In this document: in pieces, positions 1-7,620 of the stretch | Layout: each line of letters begins with the position of its first letter | Numbering within the stretch: the first letter of the stretch is position 1 | Notes under the pieces: model-generated | Seen by the model: the letters and a program-made list of their open reading frames with translations, nothing else | Told to the model about the DNA's origin: nothing | The model's database searches: none | Translations under genes and position numbers: made by a program | From: Burkholderiales bacterium UBA2459 | GTDB taxonomy: Bacteria; Pseudomonadota; Gammaproteobacteria; Burkholderiales; Burkholderiaceae_E | Direction of reading: 5' to 3' | Assembly: GCA_002342365.1 (NCBI GenBank) | Contig: DDPV01000040.1 | Coordinates: 35,475 to 77,244 of the forward strand | Length of the DNA stretch: 41,770 bases

Positions 1-210
1 GCAGATCAAAACGAAGGTCCGCCTGCTGAGGATACAAGCGAGGATGTAGAGCTTTCGCCTTCTTACAGCATCCAGGGCCGCGCCTTACTCGAAGCTTTGC
101 TTGCGGTCATGGCGCCGGCCCAGGCTGCCCGATTAGCCCAGCGTCTAAGCAAAGATCGGAAGACCGACTGGTATCAGATGGCGATGCAGCTGAAATCGGA
201 AAACCAATGA
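1..210 (+). CDS. rsmI: C-terminal end of a probable 16S rRNA 2'-O-methyltransferase RsmI (partial)
   Basis: The gene is cut by the window edge. Frame 1 is open from base 1 to a TGA at 208-210, giving the last 69 residues. After an acidic linker comes a short helical segment (ALLEALLAVMAPAQAARLAQ, then ...DWYQMAMQLK). It resembles the small helical C-terminal domain of RsmI, where an LPxKQAxxLA...YxxALxLK pattern is usual. RsmI methylates the ribose of C1402 in 16S rRNA. The methyltransferase domain itself lies outside the window, so the name rests on this tail only. The gene converges on rlpA, with 66 bp between the two stop codons. It could also be an unrelated hypothetical protein. Confidence 0.55.
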   Translation, partial: ADQNEGPPAEDTSEDVELSPSYSIQGRALLEALLAVMAPAQAARLAQRLSKDRKTDWYQMAMQLKSENQ

Positions 211-276
211 GGCGGTACTTGCTCTTGCGAGCATCATAGGAGCGGTGACCTAACTGCGCAGCAGCGCTGGTACAGA

Positions 277-885
277 TCAGTAGTCCTTCCCCGGCAACAA
301 AAGCTCGACATCGACCTCTGCGGACCCTGATCGCAAGAGTCCGAGACGATGCGCCGCTGCGTAGGATAAGTCGATCTCCCGCTCACCGATAAAAGGCCCC
401 CGATCGTTGACCCTGACGATGATCGATCGGCCGTTGCCAACATGGGTGACTCGCGCGTAGCTCGGTAAGGGCAAAATCTTGTGTGCTGCCGACATCGCAT
501 ACATGTCGTAGGGTTCGCCTTGGGCGGTGTTTCGCCCGTGGTAGCGACGTCCGTACCAGGTCGCCACACCGCGCGCCCGGTAGGCGGTCCATTGTCGCAT
601 CGGGATGTGCAGCGAACCGTCGACTTCGTAGGGGCGGTTCGCCCAGCGGTGCAAGGGTTCGCGACGGGGAACCGCATCGGGAATCGTGTCAAGTTCAGCC
701 AAGGGGCGCTCGCCCGGGCCATCGTCTTTGTAAAAACCACCAGCGGTCGCGGCTACTGGCGGCTTGCGTTCGCTCTCGGTGCTCTCCGATTGCACCGCCA
801 TGTCGCGACCGGGCGCTTTCCTAGCGCTTGAGCAGGCGCTCAGCAATAAGACGAGGGCGAGAACGCCAAGCTTAAGGCTTTGCAC
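277..885 (-). CDS. rlpA: RlpA-like septal/peptidoglycan lipoprotein (lytic transglycosylase family)
   Basis: This is an outer-membrane lipoprotein of the RlpA family, whose members cleave stem-peptide-free peptidoglycan at the septum. A GTG at 885 gives a compact lipoprotein signal, VQSLKLGVLALVLLLSAC, with the lipobox LSAC and Cys18. The open frame extends up to 1029, but that would overlap dsbA by 158 bp, so the GTG start is preferred; no clear Shine-Dalgarno is seen for it. The C-terminal half, residues about 106-197, is a double-psi beta-barrel domain with GVATWYG, GEPYD and VNDRGPF, including the family's conserved Glu and Asp. The mature protein has no SPOR domain of its own, unlike E. 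coli RlpA. A separate SPOR protein is encoded two genes upstream. The start overlaps the end of dsbA by 14 bp, so co-translation is likely. Confidence 0.85.
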   Translation of the reverse strand: MQSLKLGVLALVLLLSACSSARKAPGRDMAVQSESTESERKPPVAATAGGFYKDDGPGERPLAELDTIPDAVPRREPLHRWANRPYEVDGSLHIPMRQWTAYRARGVATWYGRRYHGRNTAQGEPYDMYAMSAAHKILPLPSYARVTHVGNGRSIIVRVNDRGPFIGEREIDLSYAAAHRLGLLRSGSAEVDVELLLPGKDY

Positions 886-1639
886 TGCGCCGACTGCGGC
901 GTTCGATTGCAACAAGTTCGTCGACGACTGCAAGGACCTGCTGGTTGGAGCCCGCCATGCTTGGCGCCGTGAGGTACTTGCCCGCAACCCCGATTGCGGG
1001 TACGCCGTCGAGTCGATAGGCTTCGGCAAGCTGTGCAGCGCGCTTCATCCGCGTTCGCACACCGAACGAGTCAAAGGCATCCTGAAAGCTTTTGGGCTCC
1101 ACACCCTGTCGCGCCAGCCATTCGGCCATTTGCTGGCTGTTTTGCAGCGTGATTTTGTCTTTGTGAACCGCCTCGAACACTTTATCGATCAGCGCAAGTT
1201 TATTCAAGGCCTCAAGGCTGTAGTAAAGCTGCTGCAGCTGATCACGCCAAGGCACATGAACTTTGCGAAATGCGACATCGGCAGGCAGCTTGGCAGCCCA
1301 AGCCTTCAGCGCGGGTTCCAAGCTGTAGCAGTGCGGGCAGCCGAACCAAAAAAATCCGAGCACATCGATCCGGTCGCTAGACTCTAGCGGGGCCTGCACC
1401 TGCAAGAGCCGATAGTCGACACCCTCTCGCGCATTGGAAGCATGCGCTGAGGACAAGCCCAAAACGCTGAAAAGGGCTGAAGACCAGGCAGGTAAGCCGA
1501 CAAGGCAGGCCGCCCCGTTTAGCGCAAGGCGCCGCTGTTGCGCTGGGCGCGCCAGACGATGCGTGGACAAGCTTGACAGTGACGTCCTGGATACGGGTGG
1601 CTTCGTGTCAATCCGTTGATCGGGCATAGCGCTCACCAT
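872..1639 (-). CDS. dsbA: Periplasmic thiol:disulfide interchange protein DsbA
   Basis: DsbA oxidises cysteine pairs in exported proteins and is re-oxidised by DsbB. The active-site motif is seen in FWFGCPHCYSLEP (CPHC), and the cis-proline loop is seen in GVPAIGVAGKY. A long N-terminal leader ends in a hydrophobic stretch and ...SSAHAS, consistent with a Sec signal peptide. The leader is longer than usual: 5 residues before an alternative Met (MPDQRI...) may not be translated. The start ATG overlaps the stop of the upstream SPOR gene in a TGATG arrangement, which points to translational coupling. The 255-residue length is slightly longer than typical DsbA because of the leader. The neighbours are argS, a SPOR protein and rlpA, an order I recall from Burkholderiales. 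Confidence 0.93.
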   Translation of the reverse strand: MVSAMPDQRIDTKPPVSRTSLSSLSTHRLARPAQQRRLALNGAACLVGLPAWSSALFSVLGLSSAHASNAREGVDYRLLQVQAPLESSDRIDVLGFFWFGCPHCYSLEPALKAWAAKLPADVAFRKVHVPWRDQLQQLYYSLEALNKLALIDKVFEAVHKDKITLQNSQQMAEWLARQGVEPKSFQDAFDSFGVRTRMKRAAQLAEAYRLDGVPAIGVAGKYLTAPSMAGSNQQVLAVVDELVAIERRSRRSAKP

Positions 1640-2388
1640 CAGGGTTGTTTGACAACAACAGGGTCAACACCCGCTTCAATAAGCCGGTTGCGGGCGCGGT
1701 TAACCTCATCGCTTCGATAAAAAGGACCCAGACGCACACGATACAGCATGGGGCCGGATGCATCGTTTTTAATGACTCGTGACTCCAGGCCCAAGAGGGC
1801 CAGCCTGGCTTTGAGTGCCTCGGCATCGGATAAGACCTTGAACGCCCCCGCTTGCACATAGCTCGCCCCTGGAGTGCCGGGCAAGGCCTTTGGATCCGGG
1901 GTGCTTGCAGGCGCTGCCGTACGCGCGTCGGCGCTTGCGCGTGGCTCGCTCTTTCGTTCATCGGATCGTGCTTCGCCCGCTCTTGGGTCGTTGAGCAAGG
2001 CCTCTGCCCGCTTGGCCTCGTCCTTGGTGCGCGAATCGGCGCGACGTGAATCGGTTGCGCGCTGACTCTCCGAAGCGGGCTGAGCAGCCTCTTTTTCGGC
2101 TTGTTCGTCGGCATCAGTGGCCGCTTCTTCGGTCTTGCCGCCGGCATCATCGCGGCGCTCCACCCGCGAGCGTGGATACATCGAAACGTTGGGATCAGGC
2201 GCATCGGCCATTGACTTGGCACCGGGCGCACGCTCAAGCGGCTTGCTGACTTTGTCGATAAAGGGAATCGGTGACTTGGCAACAAACAAGGCCACCCCCA
2301 CCGCAATCACCAGACCAAGCAAAAGGCCGACCAAAAAGCCTCCAAAAGTGCCGCCTTGCTGAGCTTTGATGGCGCTCATCGGCTGCAC
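1639..2388 (-). CDS. SPOR-domain membrane protein (FtsN/DedD-like)
   Basis: This is a bitopic inner-membrane protein with a short cytoplasmic N-terminus. It has one transmembrane helix at about residues 15-40 (GGFLVGLLLGLVIAVGVALF) and a long, charged, low-complexity periplasmic linker rich in A, E, R, K and D. The C-terminal SPOR domain covers about residues 172-249 (ASYVQAGAFKVLSDAEALKA and later YRVRLGPFY). SPOR domains bind denuded peptidoglycan at the division septum, so a division role like FtsN is likely but not proven. The start is a GTG at 2388 that overlaps the argS stop (TAGTG). A GGAG lies 8 bases upstream inside argS. An alternative ATG sits at 2379. Confidence 0.85.
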   Translation of the reverse strand: MQPMSAIKAQQGGTFGGFLVGLLLGLVIAVGVALFVAKSPIPFIDKVSKPLERAPGAKSMADAPDPNVSMYPRSRVERRDDAGGKTEEAATDADEQAEKEAAQPASESQRATDSRRADSRTKDEAKRAEALLNDPRAGEARSDERKSEPRASADARTAAPASTPDPKALPGTPGASYVQAGAFKVLSDAEALKARLALLGLESRVIKNDASGPMLYRVRLGPFYRSDEVNRARNRLIEAGVDPVVVKQP

Positions 2389-4136
2389 TACATCGACTCC
2401 GGTGCGCTGACACCCACCAGGCTTAAGCCCTGGCGAAGGACCTGACCCACGCAGCCAAGCAACACCAGCCTTGCCTCGCGCAAGCCCGCATCGTCGACCA
2501 GGAAACGCTCAGCGTTGTACCAGCCGTGAAAGGCCGAGGCGAGGTCCCGCAAGAAAAAGGCCATCGCATGCGGTGCAAGCTCCTCGGCCGCCTCGCGGAT
2601 CTGGCCTGGCCAGCGGGCCAGCAAAGCCATCAAGGCAAGTTCGCGTTCCGCATGAAGGCCGTCAAAGCCACGCGCTGCGGTGTGTTGCAGCTGCTCAAAC
2701 GAAGCATGCCAGGCGAACTGCTGATGGGCCTGGCGCAAGACCGCACAAATCCTCGCATGCGCATACTGCACGTAGTAGACCGGGTTTTCATCGCTTCGGG
2801 TCAAAGCAAGATCGATGTCAAACTGAAACTCGCTGTCGGCACGGCGCGAAATCAGGAAAAAGCGTACCGCGTCCCGACCGCGCTGCGCCTGGCCATCGCC
2901 ACTCCACAGCATGAGATCACGCAGGCTCACATAGCTGCCTGCGCGTTTTGAAATCTTCACCTCCTGCCCGCCGCGCATCACGGTGACCATCTTGTGAAGA
3001 ACGTAGTCGGGGTAGCCCGGTCGGATGCCTTGATCGAGCGCCTGCAAGCCCGCTCTGACCCTGGCCACCGTGCCATGATGATCCGAGCCTTGGATGTTGA
3101 TCGCACGTTCAAAGCCCCGCGCCCATTTGTTTCGATGGTAGGCCACATCGGGAACGAAATAGGTGTAGCTGCCGTCGCGCTTGCGCATCACGCGGTCTTT
3201 ATCGTCACCAAAACTGGTCGTGCGCAACCACAAGGCATCGTCGAGTTCATAACAATGGCCTTGGGCCTTGAGCCGTTCGATCACGGCTTCGACCGCGCCT
3301 TCGCGATACAGCGATGACTCAAGAAAATAGAGGTCAAACTGCAAGCCAAAAGCTTGTAAATCCAGGTCTTGCTCATGCCGCAAATAGGTGACCGCAAACT
3401 GGCGAATCGCATCGAGATCCAGCGGATCAGCCTTGCCACGAATCGGCTCGCATTGCCGGGCAGCAACGGTTTCACCCGCTTCATAGGCCTTGGCGATGTC
3501 GACAATGTAGTCCCCGCGATAGCCGTCAGCCGGAAATCCTTCATCATCAGGCGCTATACCTTGGAGTCGCGCCTGTACAGAACGCGCCAGCTGCTCAATT
3601 TGCGCGCCGGCATCGTTATAGTAAAACTCCCTTTGTACCGCGTAGCCTGAGGCTTGCAAAAGCCTGCAAATCGCATCGCCCAAGGCGGCCTGACGGCCGT
3701 GACCCACGTGCAGCGGACCCGTAGGATTGGCCGAAACAAACTCAACCAGCACCTTGCCGCGGGTTTGCGCTTGGGCGATACCGAAGGCTGGCCCTTCGTC
3801 GATCATCCTGTGGAGCACAGCCTGTTTGGCCTTCAAACTCAGCCGAAGGTTGATAAAGCCAGCGCCTGCAACCTCGGCCGAATCGATCAAACCGCGCGCC
3901 TCTTGGTCGGCCTTTAGAACATCGGCGCAGAGTTGATCGGCGATTTCGCGCGGTTTGGCGCCCAGCACTTTGGCGTATTGCATCGCCATATTGCAAGCCA
4001 GATCGCCATGCGATGCTTGGCGTGGCGCCTCAAGCCTGGCGGCCGCAAGCGCTTGACCGGCAGCGATTGCGCCCGGCAGTTGCTGAGCCGCCTGATCGAA
4101 CAAGCCAGCCAGGTAGGAGCGATCCGTATCAAGCAT
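2388..4136 (-). CDS. argS: Arginyl-tRNA synthetase
   Basis: This class I aminoacyl-tRNA synthetase charges tRNA-Arg. The N-terminal Add1-type domain is followed by the HIGH-equivalent HVGH at residues 143-146 (ANPTGPLHVGHGRQ) and a KMSK-equivalent VKISKRAG near residue 400. The C-terminal DALR anticodon-binding domain includes NPVYYVQYAHARICAVLRQA. The length of 582 residues is normal for the family. The stop overlaps the SPOR gene start. A good -10-like hexamer lies only 7 bases before the ATG and there is no Shine-Dalgarno, so the transcript may be almost leaderless. Interestingly, the window also carries a tRNA-Arg(CCG) gene, though far away at 15.9 kb. Confidence 0.97.
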   Translation of the reverse strand: MLDTDRSYLAGLFDQAAQQLPGAIAAGQALAAARLEAPRQASHGDLACNMAMQYAKVLGAKPREIADQLCADVLKADQEARGLIDSAEVAGAGFINLRLSLKAKQAVLHRMIDEGPAFGIAQAQTRGKVLVEFVSANPTGPLHVGHGRQAALGDAICRLLQASGYAVQREFYYNDAGAQIEQLARSVQARLQGIAPDDEGFPADGYRGDYIVDIAKAYEAGETVAARQCEPIRGKADPLDLDAIRQFAVTYLRHEQDLDLQAFGLQFDLYFLESSLYREGAVEAVIERLKAQGHCYELDDALWLRTTSFGDDKDRVMRKRDGSYTYFVPDVAYHRNKWARGFERAINIQGSDHHGTVARVRAGLQALDQGIRPGYPDYVLHKMVTVMRGGQEVKISKRAGSYVSLRDLMLWSGDGQAQRGRDAVRFFLISRRADSEFQFDIDLALTRSDENPVYYVQYAHARICAVLRQAHQQFAWHASFEQLQHTAARGFDGLHAERELALMALLARWPGQIREAAEELAPHAMAFFLRDLASAFHGWYNAERFLVDDAGLREARLVLLGCVGQVLRQGLSLVGVSAPESM

Positions 4137-4143
4137 GCCAGCG

Positions 4144-4149
4144 ATTGTA
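4144..4149 (-). promoter_or_regulatory. Possible -10 element of argS, very close to the start codon
   Basis: On the minus strand the hexamer TACAAT is followed by 7 bases (CGCTGGC) and the argS ATG. A start site at the usual 6-8 bases downstream would fall on or next to the ATG. The -35 position has only a poor match, so this is a suggestion, not a firm promoter. The rest of the 122-bp gap (4137-4258) shows nothing else. Confidence 0.3.
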
Positions 4150-4258
4150 TCCAGGTCGGCTCACAGAAAGCTTTGCCCGAATTCGAGCCGACTGCTTTGC
4201 GCAAGCTCAGACCGACCGTCTCGCGCAAAACCCTAAGCAAACCCTGCCCAAGCTGGGC

Positions 4259-6010
4259 TTAAGCGATCGCGCTTGCCGAGCGGACCTTGGCGCGCAGCAA
4301 ATGCTTTTGAATCTTCCCTGTGCTTGTCTTTGGCAAGTCCATGAAAACAACCTCCCGCGGACATTTAAATCCGGCTAAAACAGTCCGGCAATGCGCCATC
4401 AGCTCCTGGGCCTGCGCCTGTGCGCCCGGTTTGAGTTCAACAAAGGCAAGCGGTGTCTCGCCCCATCTGGGATCGGGCTTGGCAACCACCGCGCAGGCCA
4501 AGACCGCTGGGTGGCGGTACAAAGCATCTTCGACTTCGATCGAGGAGATATTTTCTCCCCCTGAAATGATGATGTCTTTGGCGCGATCCTTGAGCTTGAC
4601 ATAGCCGCTTTCATCGATCACGCCCAGATCGCCGGTGTGAAACCAGCCGCCGGCAAAGGCCTTGGCAGTAGCCTCGGGGTCTTTCAGGTAGCCCTTCATC
4701 ACGATGTTGCCGCGAAACATCACTTCGCCCATCTGCAGGCCGTCGTTCCTGACCGCTTGCATGCTCTCCGGATCCATCACGCTTAAGCCTGCTTGCAGCG
4801 GATAGCGCAAACCCTGACGCGCGTTTCGTTCGGCCCGATCGCTCAGGCTCAAGGCATCCCATTCTTCTTGCTTGGCGCAAACCGACGCCGGTCCATACAC
4901 CTCGGTGAGCCCGTAGACATGCGTCAGGTCAAAACCCATTGCCTCCATCCCGGCAATCATGGCAGCCGGTGGCGCCGCACCGGCCACCATGCAGGCAACC
5001 CGGTGATCGATACCGGCTCGAAGCGATTCGGGCGCGTTGATCAGCATGGCGTGCACAATCGGCGCAGCGCAGTAATGGCTCACCCGGTGCTCGCCGATGA
5101 GTTTGAAAATCAGCGCCGAGTCAATTTTTCGCAGGCAGACATTCACGCCGGCAAGCGCTGCGATGGTCCAGGGGAAACACCAGCCGTTGCAGTGAAACAT
5201 CGGCAAGGTCCACAAATAAACCGGATGCCTGGGCATCGACCAGGCAAGAACATTACTCAGTGCATTCAAGTAGGCACCGCGGTGATGAACCACGACACCT
5301 TTGGGGTGCCCTGTTGTCCCGCTGGTGTAGTTCAAACCGATCGCATCGGTCTCGAGCTCAGGTGGGCAGTAGACGAAGGCCTGCATAGAGGGCTTTGCAA
5401 GCCAGGCATCAAAATCTTCGATGTTCGGGTCAGCGCGCGTCTGCTCCTTCCGTGATGCTTCGCTTAGCCCTGGCTCAGCTGCGTGAAGCGCTTTGAGCTT
5501 GAGTGTCTGGCCTAAAGTTTCTTGCTCTTGAACATAGACCGGATCCAAAACACGCACACAGGCCGGAAGCGGATGCCTGGCTTCATCTTTGAGTTGTTGC
5601 AAAGCCAAAAGCACCACCGCTTCATGCTCGGCATCGTAAAAAAAGAGTTTTGATTGGCTATGTGCAAGGATGTAAGCCACAGTAGCCGGATCAAGCCGGG
5701 TGTTGATGCAATTGAGCACCGCGCCTGTCATCGGTACCGCAAAGTGGGCGTAGAGCATCGGGGGAATATTGGGCAGCATCACCGCGACCGTATCGCCAAC
5801 CCCGATGTCGAGGTCTTGCAAGCGCGCGGCCATCTGTCGACAGATCTGTTGCACAGCAGCCCATGGCTGGTGCAAATCGCCGTGGATCACAGCGAGCCGG
5901 CTGGGATAGGCTTGCGCCGCCCAGTCCAGGAAATCAACCGGGGTCAGCACCGCATAATTTGCGGGATTCGGGTCGAGATGTTCGCGATAGGGGTTTGGCA
6001 GGCTCGGCAT
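4259..6010 (-). CDS. Acyl-CoA synthetase (AMP-binding ligase, medium/long-chain or DmdB-like)
   Basis: This ANL-superfamily ligase activates a carboxylic acid to acyl-AMP and then to acyl-CoA. The P-loop-like A3 motif is YTSGTTGHPKG (near residue 230). The A7/A8 region is GWFHTGDLGVIDESGYVKLKDRAKDIIISGGENIS, quoted here as GWFHTGDLG ... RAKDIIISGGENISSIEVED. The A10 lysine is in KTSTGKIQKH near the C-terminus. Length (583) and motif details fit the fatty-acyl/3-methylmercaptopropionyl-CoA ligase group, but the substrate cannot be read from sequence. The start ATG has GGAG 6 bases upstream. The gene stands alone between argS and the PLP enzyme. A 24-bp tandem repeat lies just upstream and may be a binding site. 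Confidence 0.9.
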   Translation of the reverse strand: MPSLPNPYREHLDPNPANYAVLTPVDFLDWAAQAYPSRLAVIHGDLHQPWAAVQQICRQMAARLQDLDIGVGDTVAVMLPNIPPMLYAHFAVPMTGAVLNCINTRLDPATVAYILAHSQSKLFFYDAEHEAVVLLALQQLKDEARHPLPACVRVLDPVYVQEQETLGQTLKLKALHAAEPGLSEASRKEQTRADPNIEDFDAWLAKPSMQAFVYCPPELETDAIGLNYTSGTTGHPKGVVVHHRGAYLNALSNVLAWSMPRHPVYLWTLPMFHCNGWCFPWTIAALAGVNVCLRKIDSALIFKLIGEHRVSHYCAAPIVHAMLINAPESLRAGIDHRVACMVAGAAPPAAMIAGMEAMGFDLTHVYGLTEVYGPASVCAKQEEWDALSLSDRAERNARQGLRYPLQAGLSVMDPESMQAVRNDGLQMGEVMFRGNIVMKGYLKDPEATAKAFAGGWFHTGDLGVIDESGYVKLKDRAKDIIISGGENISSIEVEDALYRHPAVLACAVVAKPDPRWGETPLAFVELKPGAQAQAQELMAHCRTVLAGFKCPREVVFMDLPKTSTGKIQKHLLRAKVRSASAIA

Positions 6011-6036
6011 GGCTTTCTCCGCAAGTTCGCGTTGAT

Positions 6037-6084
6037 GTTATCCGGAGAACGCCGATACCCGTTATCCGGAGAACGCCGACACCC
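6037..6084. repeat. Two-copy 24-bp tandem repeat upstream of the acyl-CoA ligase
   Basis: Copies at 6037-6060 and 6061-6084 differ at a single base (core GTTATCCGGAGAACGCCGA). They sit 27 bp upstream of the ligase start codon (6010), within the expected 5' untranslated or promoter zone. They could be a duplicated operator or a simple replication-slippage duplication. The remaining 143-bp gap (6011-6153) holds nothing else recognisable. Confidence 0.85.
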
Positions 6085-6153
6085 CTTTAGCTTGAGCATG
6101 GCGTCTGATGCATGTAAAGGGGCGAGCAATGCTTGGCAGGTGCAGCAAATCCG

Positions 6154-7389
6154 CTAGGCGATCCTTGCCATCGCCTGAAAGCCTGCCTCCAAGTCCTCGA
6201 TCAAATCTTGTGGGTCTTCCAAACCCATATGGACGCGCAGCAAAGGTCCTTCGCACCAGGGCTCAACGCTTCGTAAGGCGCTCAATCGTGCCGGCATGAT
6301 CAAACTTTCATAACCACCCCAGGAATAGCCCATGCCAAAATGGCGTCGCCCTTCGCACATCGCAGCGAGCAGGCGAGCCGTTTGCGGATCTTCTGGGCCA
6401 TTGGCCGATGCACCGAGGCTCCAAAATGAGCGATCGAGCACAAAGCCGAACAAACCGCTTGATCCCTTGAAGTCGCGCTTGAACAATGCATGCTGTGGAT
6501 GGGCATCAAGTGCAGGATGGATCACCCGCGCAACGCCAGGGCGCTGCTCAAGCCATCGGGCCACCGAAAGCGCCGATTGCTCGTGTTGGCGCATCCGCAC
6601 AGCCGCGGTGCGCAATCCCCTTAAAACCAGGTAGGCATCATCACCACCCACGCAAACGCCGAAATCGCGTTGGGTTTTCCAAAGCGCAGGCCACAAGGCC
6701 TCGCGAACCACCGATGCACCCATCAAAACGTCGGAGTGACCGCTCCAATATTTAGTCAGTGGCAACACCGATGCGTCCACCCCCCAGTCAAAGGGATTCG
6801 CCATCATCGGTGAAGCCCAGGCATTGTCAATCACCGTGAGTACCCCTCGCTTTTTTGCCATCGCGGCAATAGCAGGCACATCCTGGATTTCAAAGGTGTA
6901 GCTTGCTGGGCTTTCCAGGTAAATCAAACGCGTGTTGGGCAAAAGCATCGCTTCCAGGGCCTCGGCACTCGCATCCGGCCTATAGAAGCGGGTGCTTACA
7001 CCCCATTGCGCAAGCACTGACTGGCAAAAGTTGCGGGTCGGCCCATACACCGAATCGATCACCAAAAGATCATCTCCGGGCTTGAGCAAGGCCATCAAGA
7101 GTGTCGCAATCGCCGAGAGCCCCGAGGGTGCAAGACAGGCGCGGGTTGCATGGCCTGCACCTTCGATTTGCTCCAGTGCATCCATCAACGCGGCTGTGGT
7201 CGGGGTTGATGCAGTGGCATATGTACTCGCACCTTTGTCACCGCGCGCCACCGCCTGGGCTTTTTGCACGGCCTCATCAAGGCTCGCAAAGAGCACCGTC
7301 GAGGCGCGATAAACCGGAATGTTGGCCACCCGGGTATCGCTGTCAAGCACACGCGCCACATCGATCGGCAAGGTATCAGGCTTTAGCAT
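6154..7389 (-). CDS. metC: Cystathionine beta-lyase-like PLP enzyme (Cys/Met metabolism family)
   Basis: This is a fold-type I PLP enzyme of the trans-sulfuration family. It probably cleaves cystathionine to homocysteine, pyruvate and ammonia. The PLP lysine is seen in LPLTKYWSGHSD (about K213), with a cofactor Asp in VIDNAWASP and the substrate-side Tyr/Arg region STYATASTPT. The name MetC is preferred over MetB/MetZ because of the HSDVLMGA segment and the N-terminal ANIPVYRASTVLF, typical of the beta-lyase branch; related lyases are possible. The open frame reaches 7410. However, GGAG at 7397-7400 lies 7 bases before the ATG at 7389 (and 4 before the ATG at 7392), so 7389 is chosen. It is divergent from the deacylase gene. 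Confidence 0.85.
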   Translation of the reverse strand: MLKPDTLPIDVARVLDSDTRVANIPVYRASTVLFASLDEAVQKAQAVARGDKGASTYATASTPTTAALMDALEQIEGAGHATRACLAPSGLSAIATLLMALLKPGDDLLVIDSVYGPTRNFCQSVLAQWGVSTRFYRPDASAEALEAMLLPNTRLIYLESPASYTFEIQDVPAIAAMAKKRGVLTVIDNAWASPMMANPFDWGVDASVLPLTKYWSGHSDVLMGASVVREALWPALWKTQRDFGVCVGGDDAYLVLRGLRTAAVRMRQHEQSALSVARWLEQRPGVARVIHPALDAHPQHALFKRDFKGSSGLFGFVLDRSFWSLGASANGPEDPQTARLLAAMCEGRRHFGMGYSWGGYESLIMPARLSALRSVEPWCEGPLLRVHMGLEDPQDLIEDLEAGFQAMARIA

Positions 7390-7620
7390 CATCACACTCC
7401 GACTTCGCAAAAATGGCCGTTGAGATCACGCATTCAATCATGCTTTTGGGCCCAAGCGCCCGGGCCCTTGCAAAAACCGACGCATCGTTCCGATAGCCGA
7501 TAATTTGTTTCGACGATCGGGCTTAAGGGGCCGGCGGCGCAGAAATTGGCCTTGGAGCCTTCCAAGGCAGCGATTAGATTGTCGGGTCTGGCAATTGCCC
7601 GCTTCACAGGATGGATTTCG

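Noticed and set aside
7448..7467. GGGCCC inverted repeat with 8-base loop in the metC/deacylase divergent gap.
   Set aside because: Short GC-rich palindromes like this are expected by chance and no regulator motif is recognised; function not supported.
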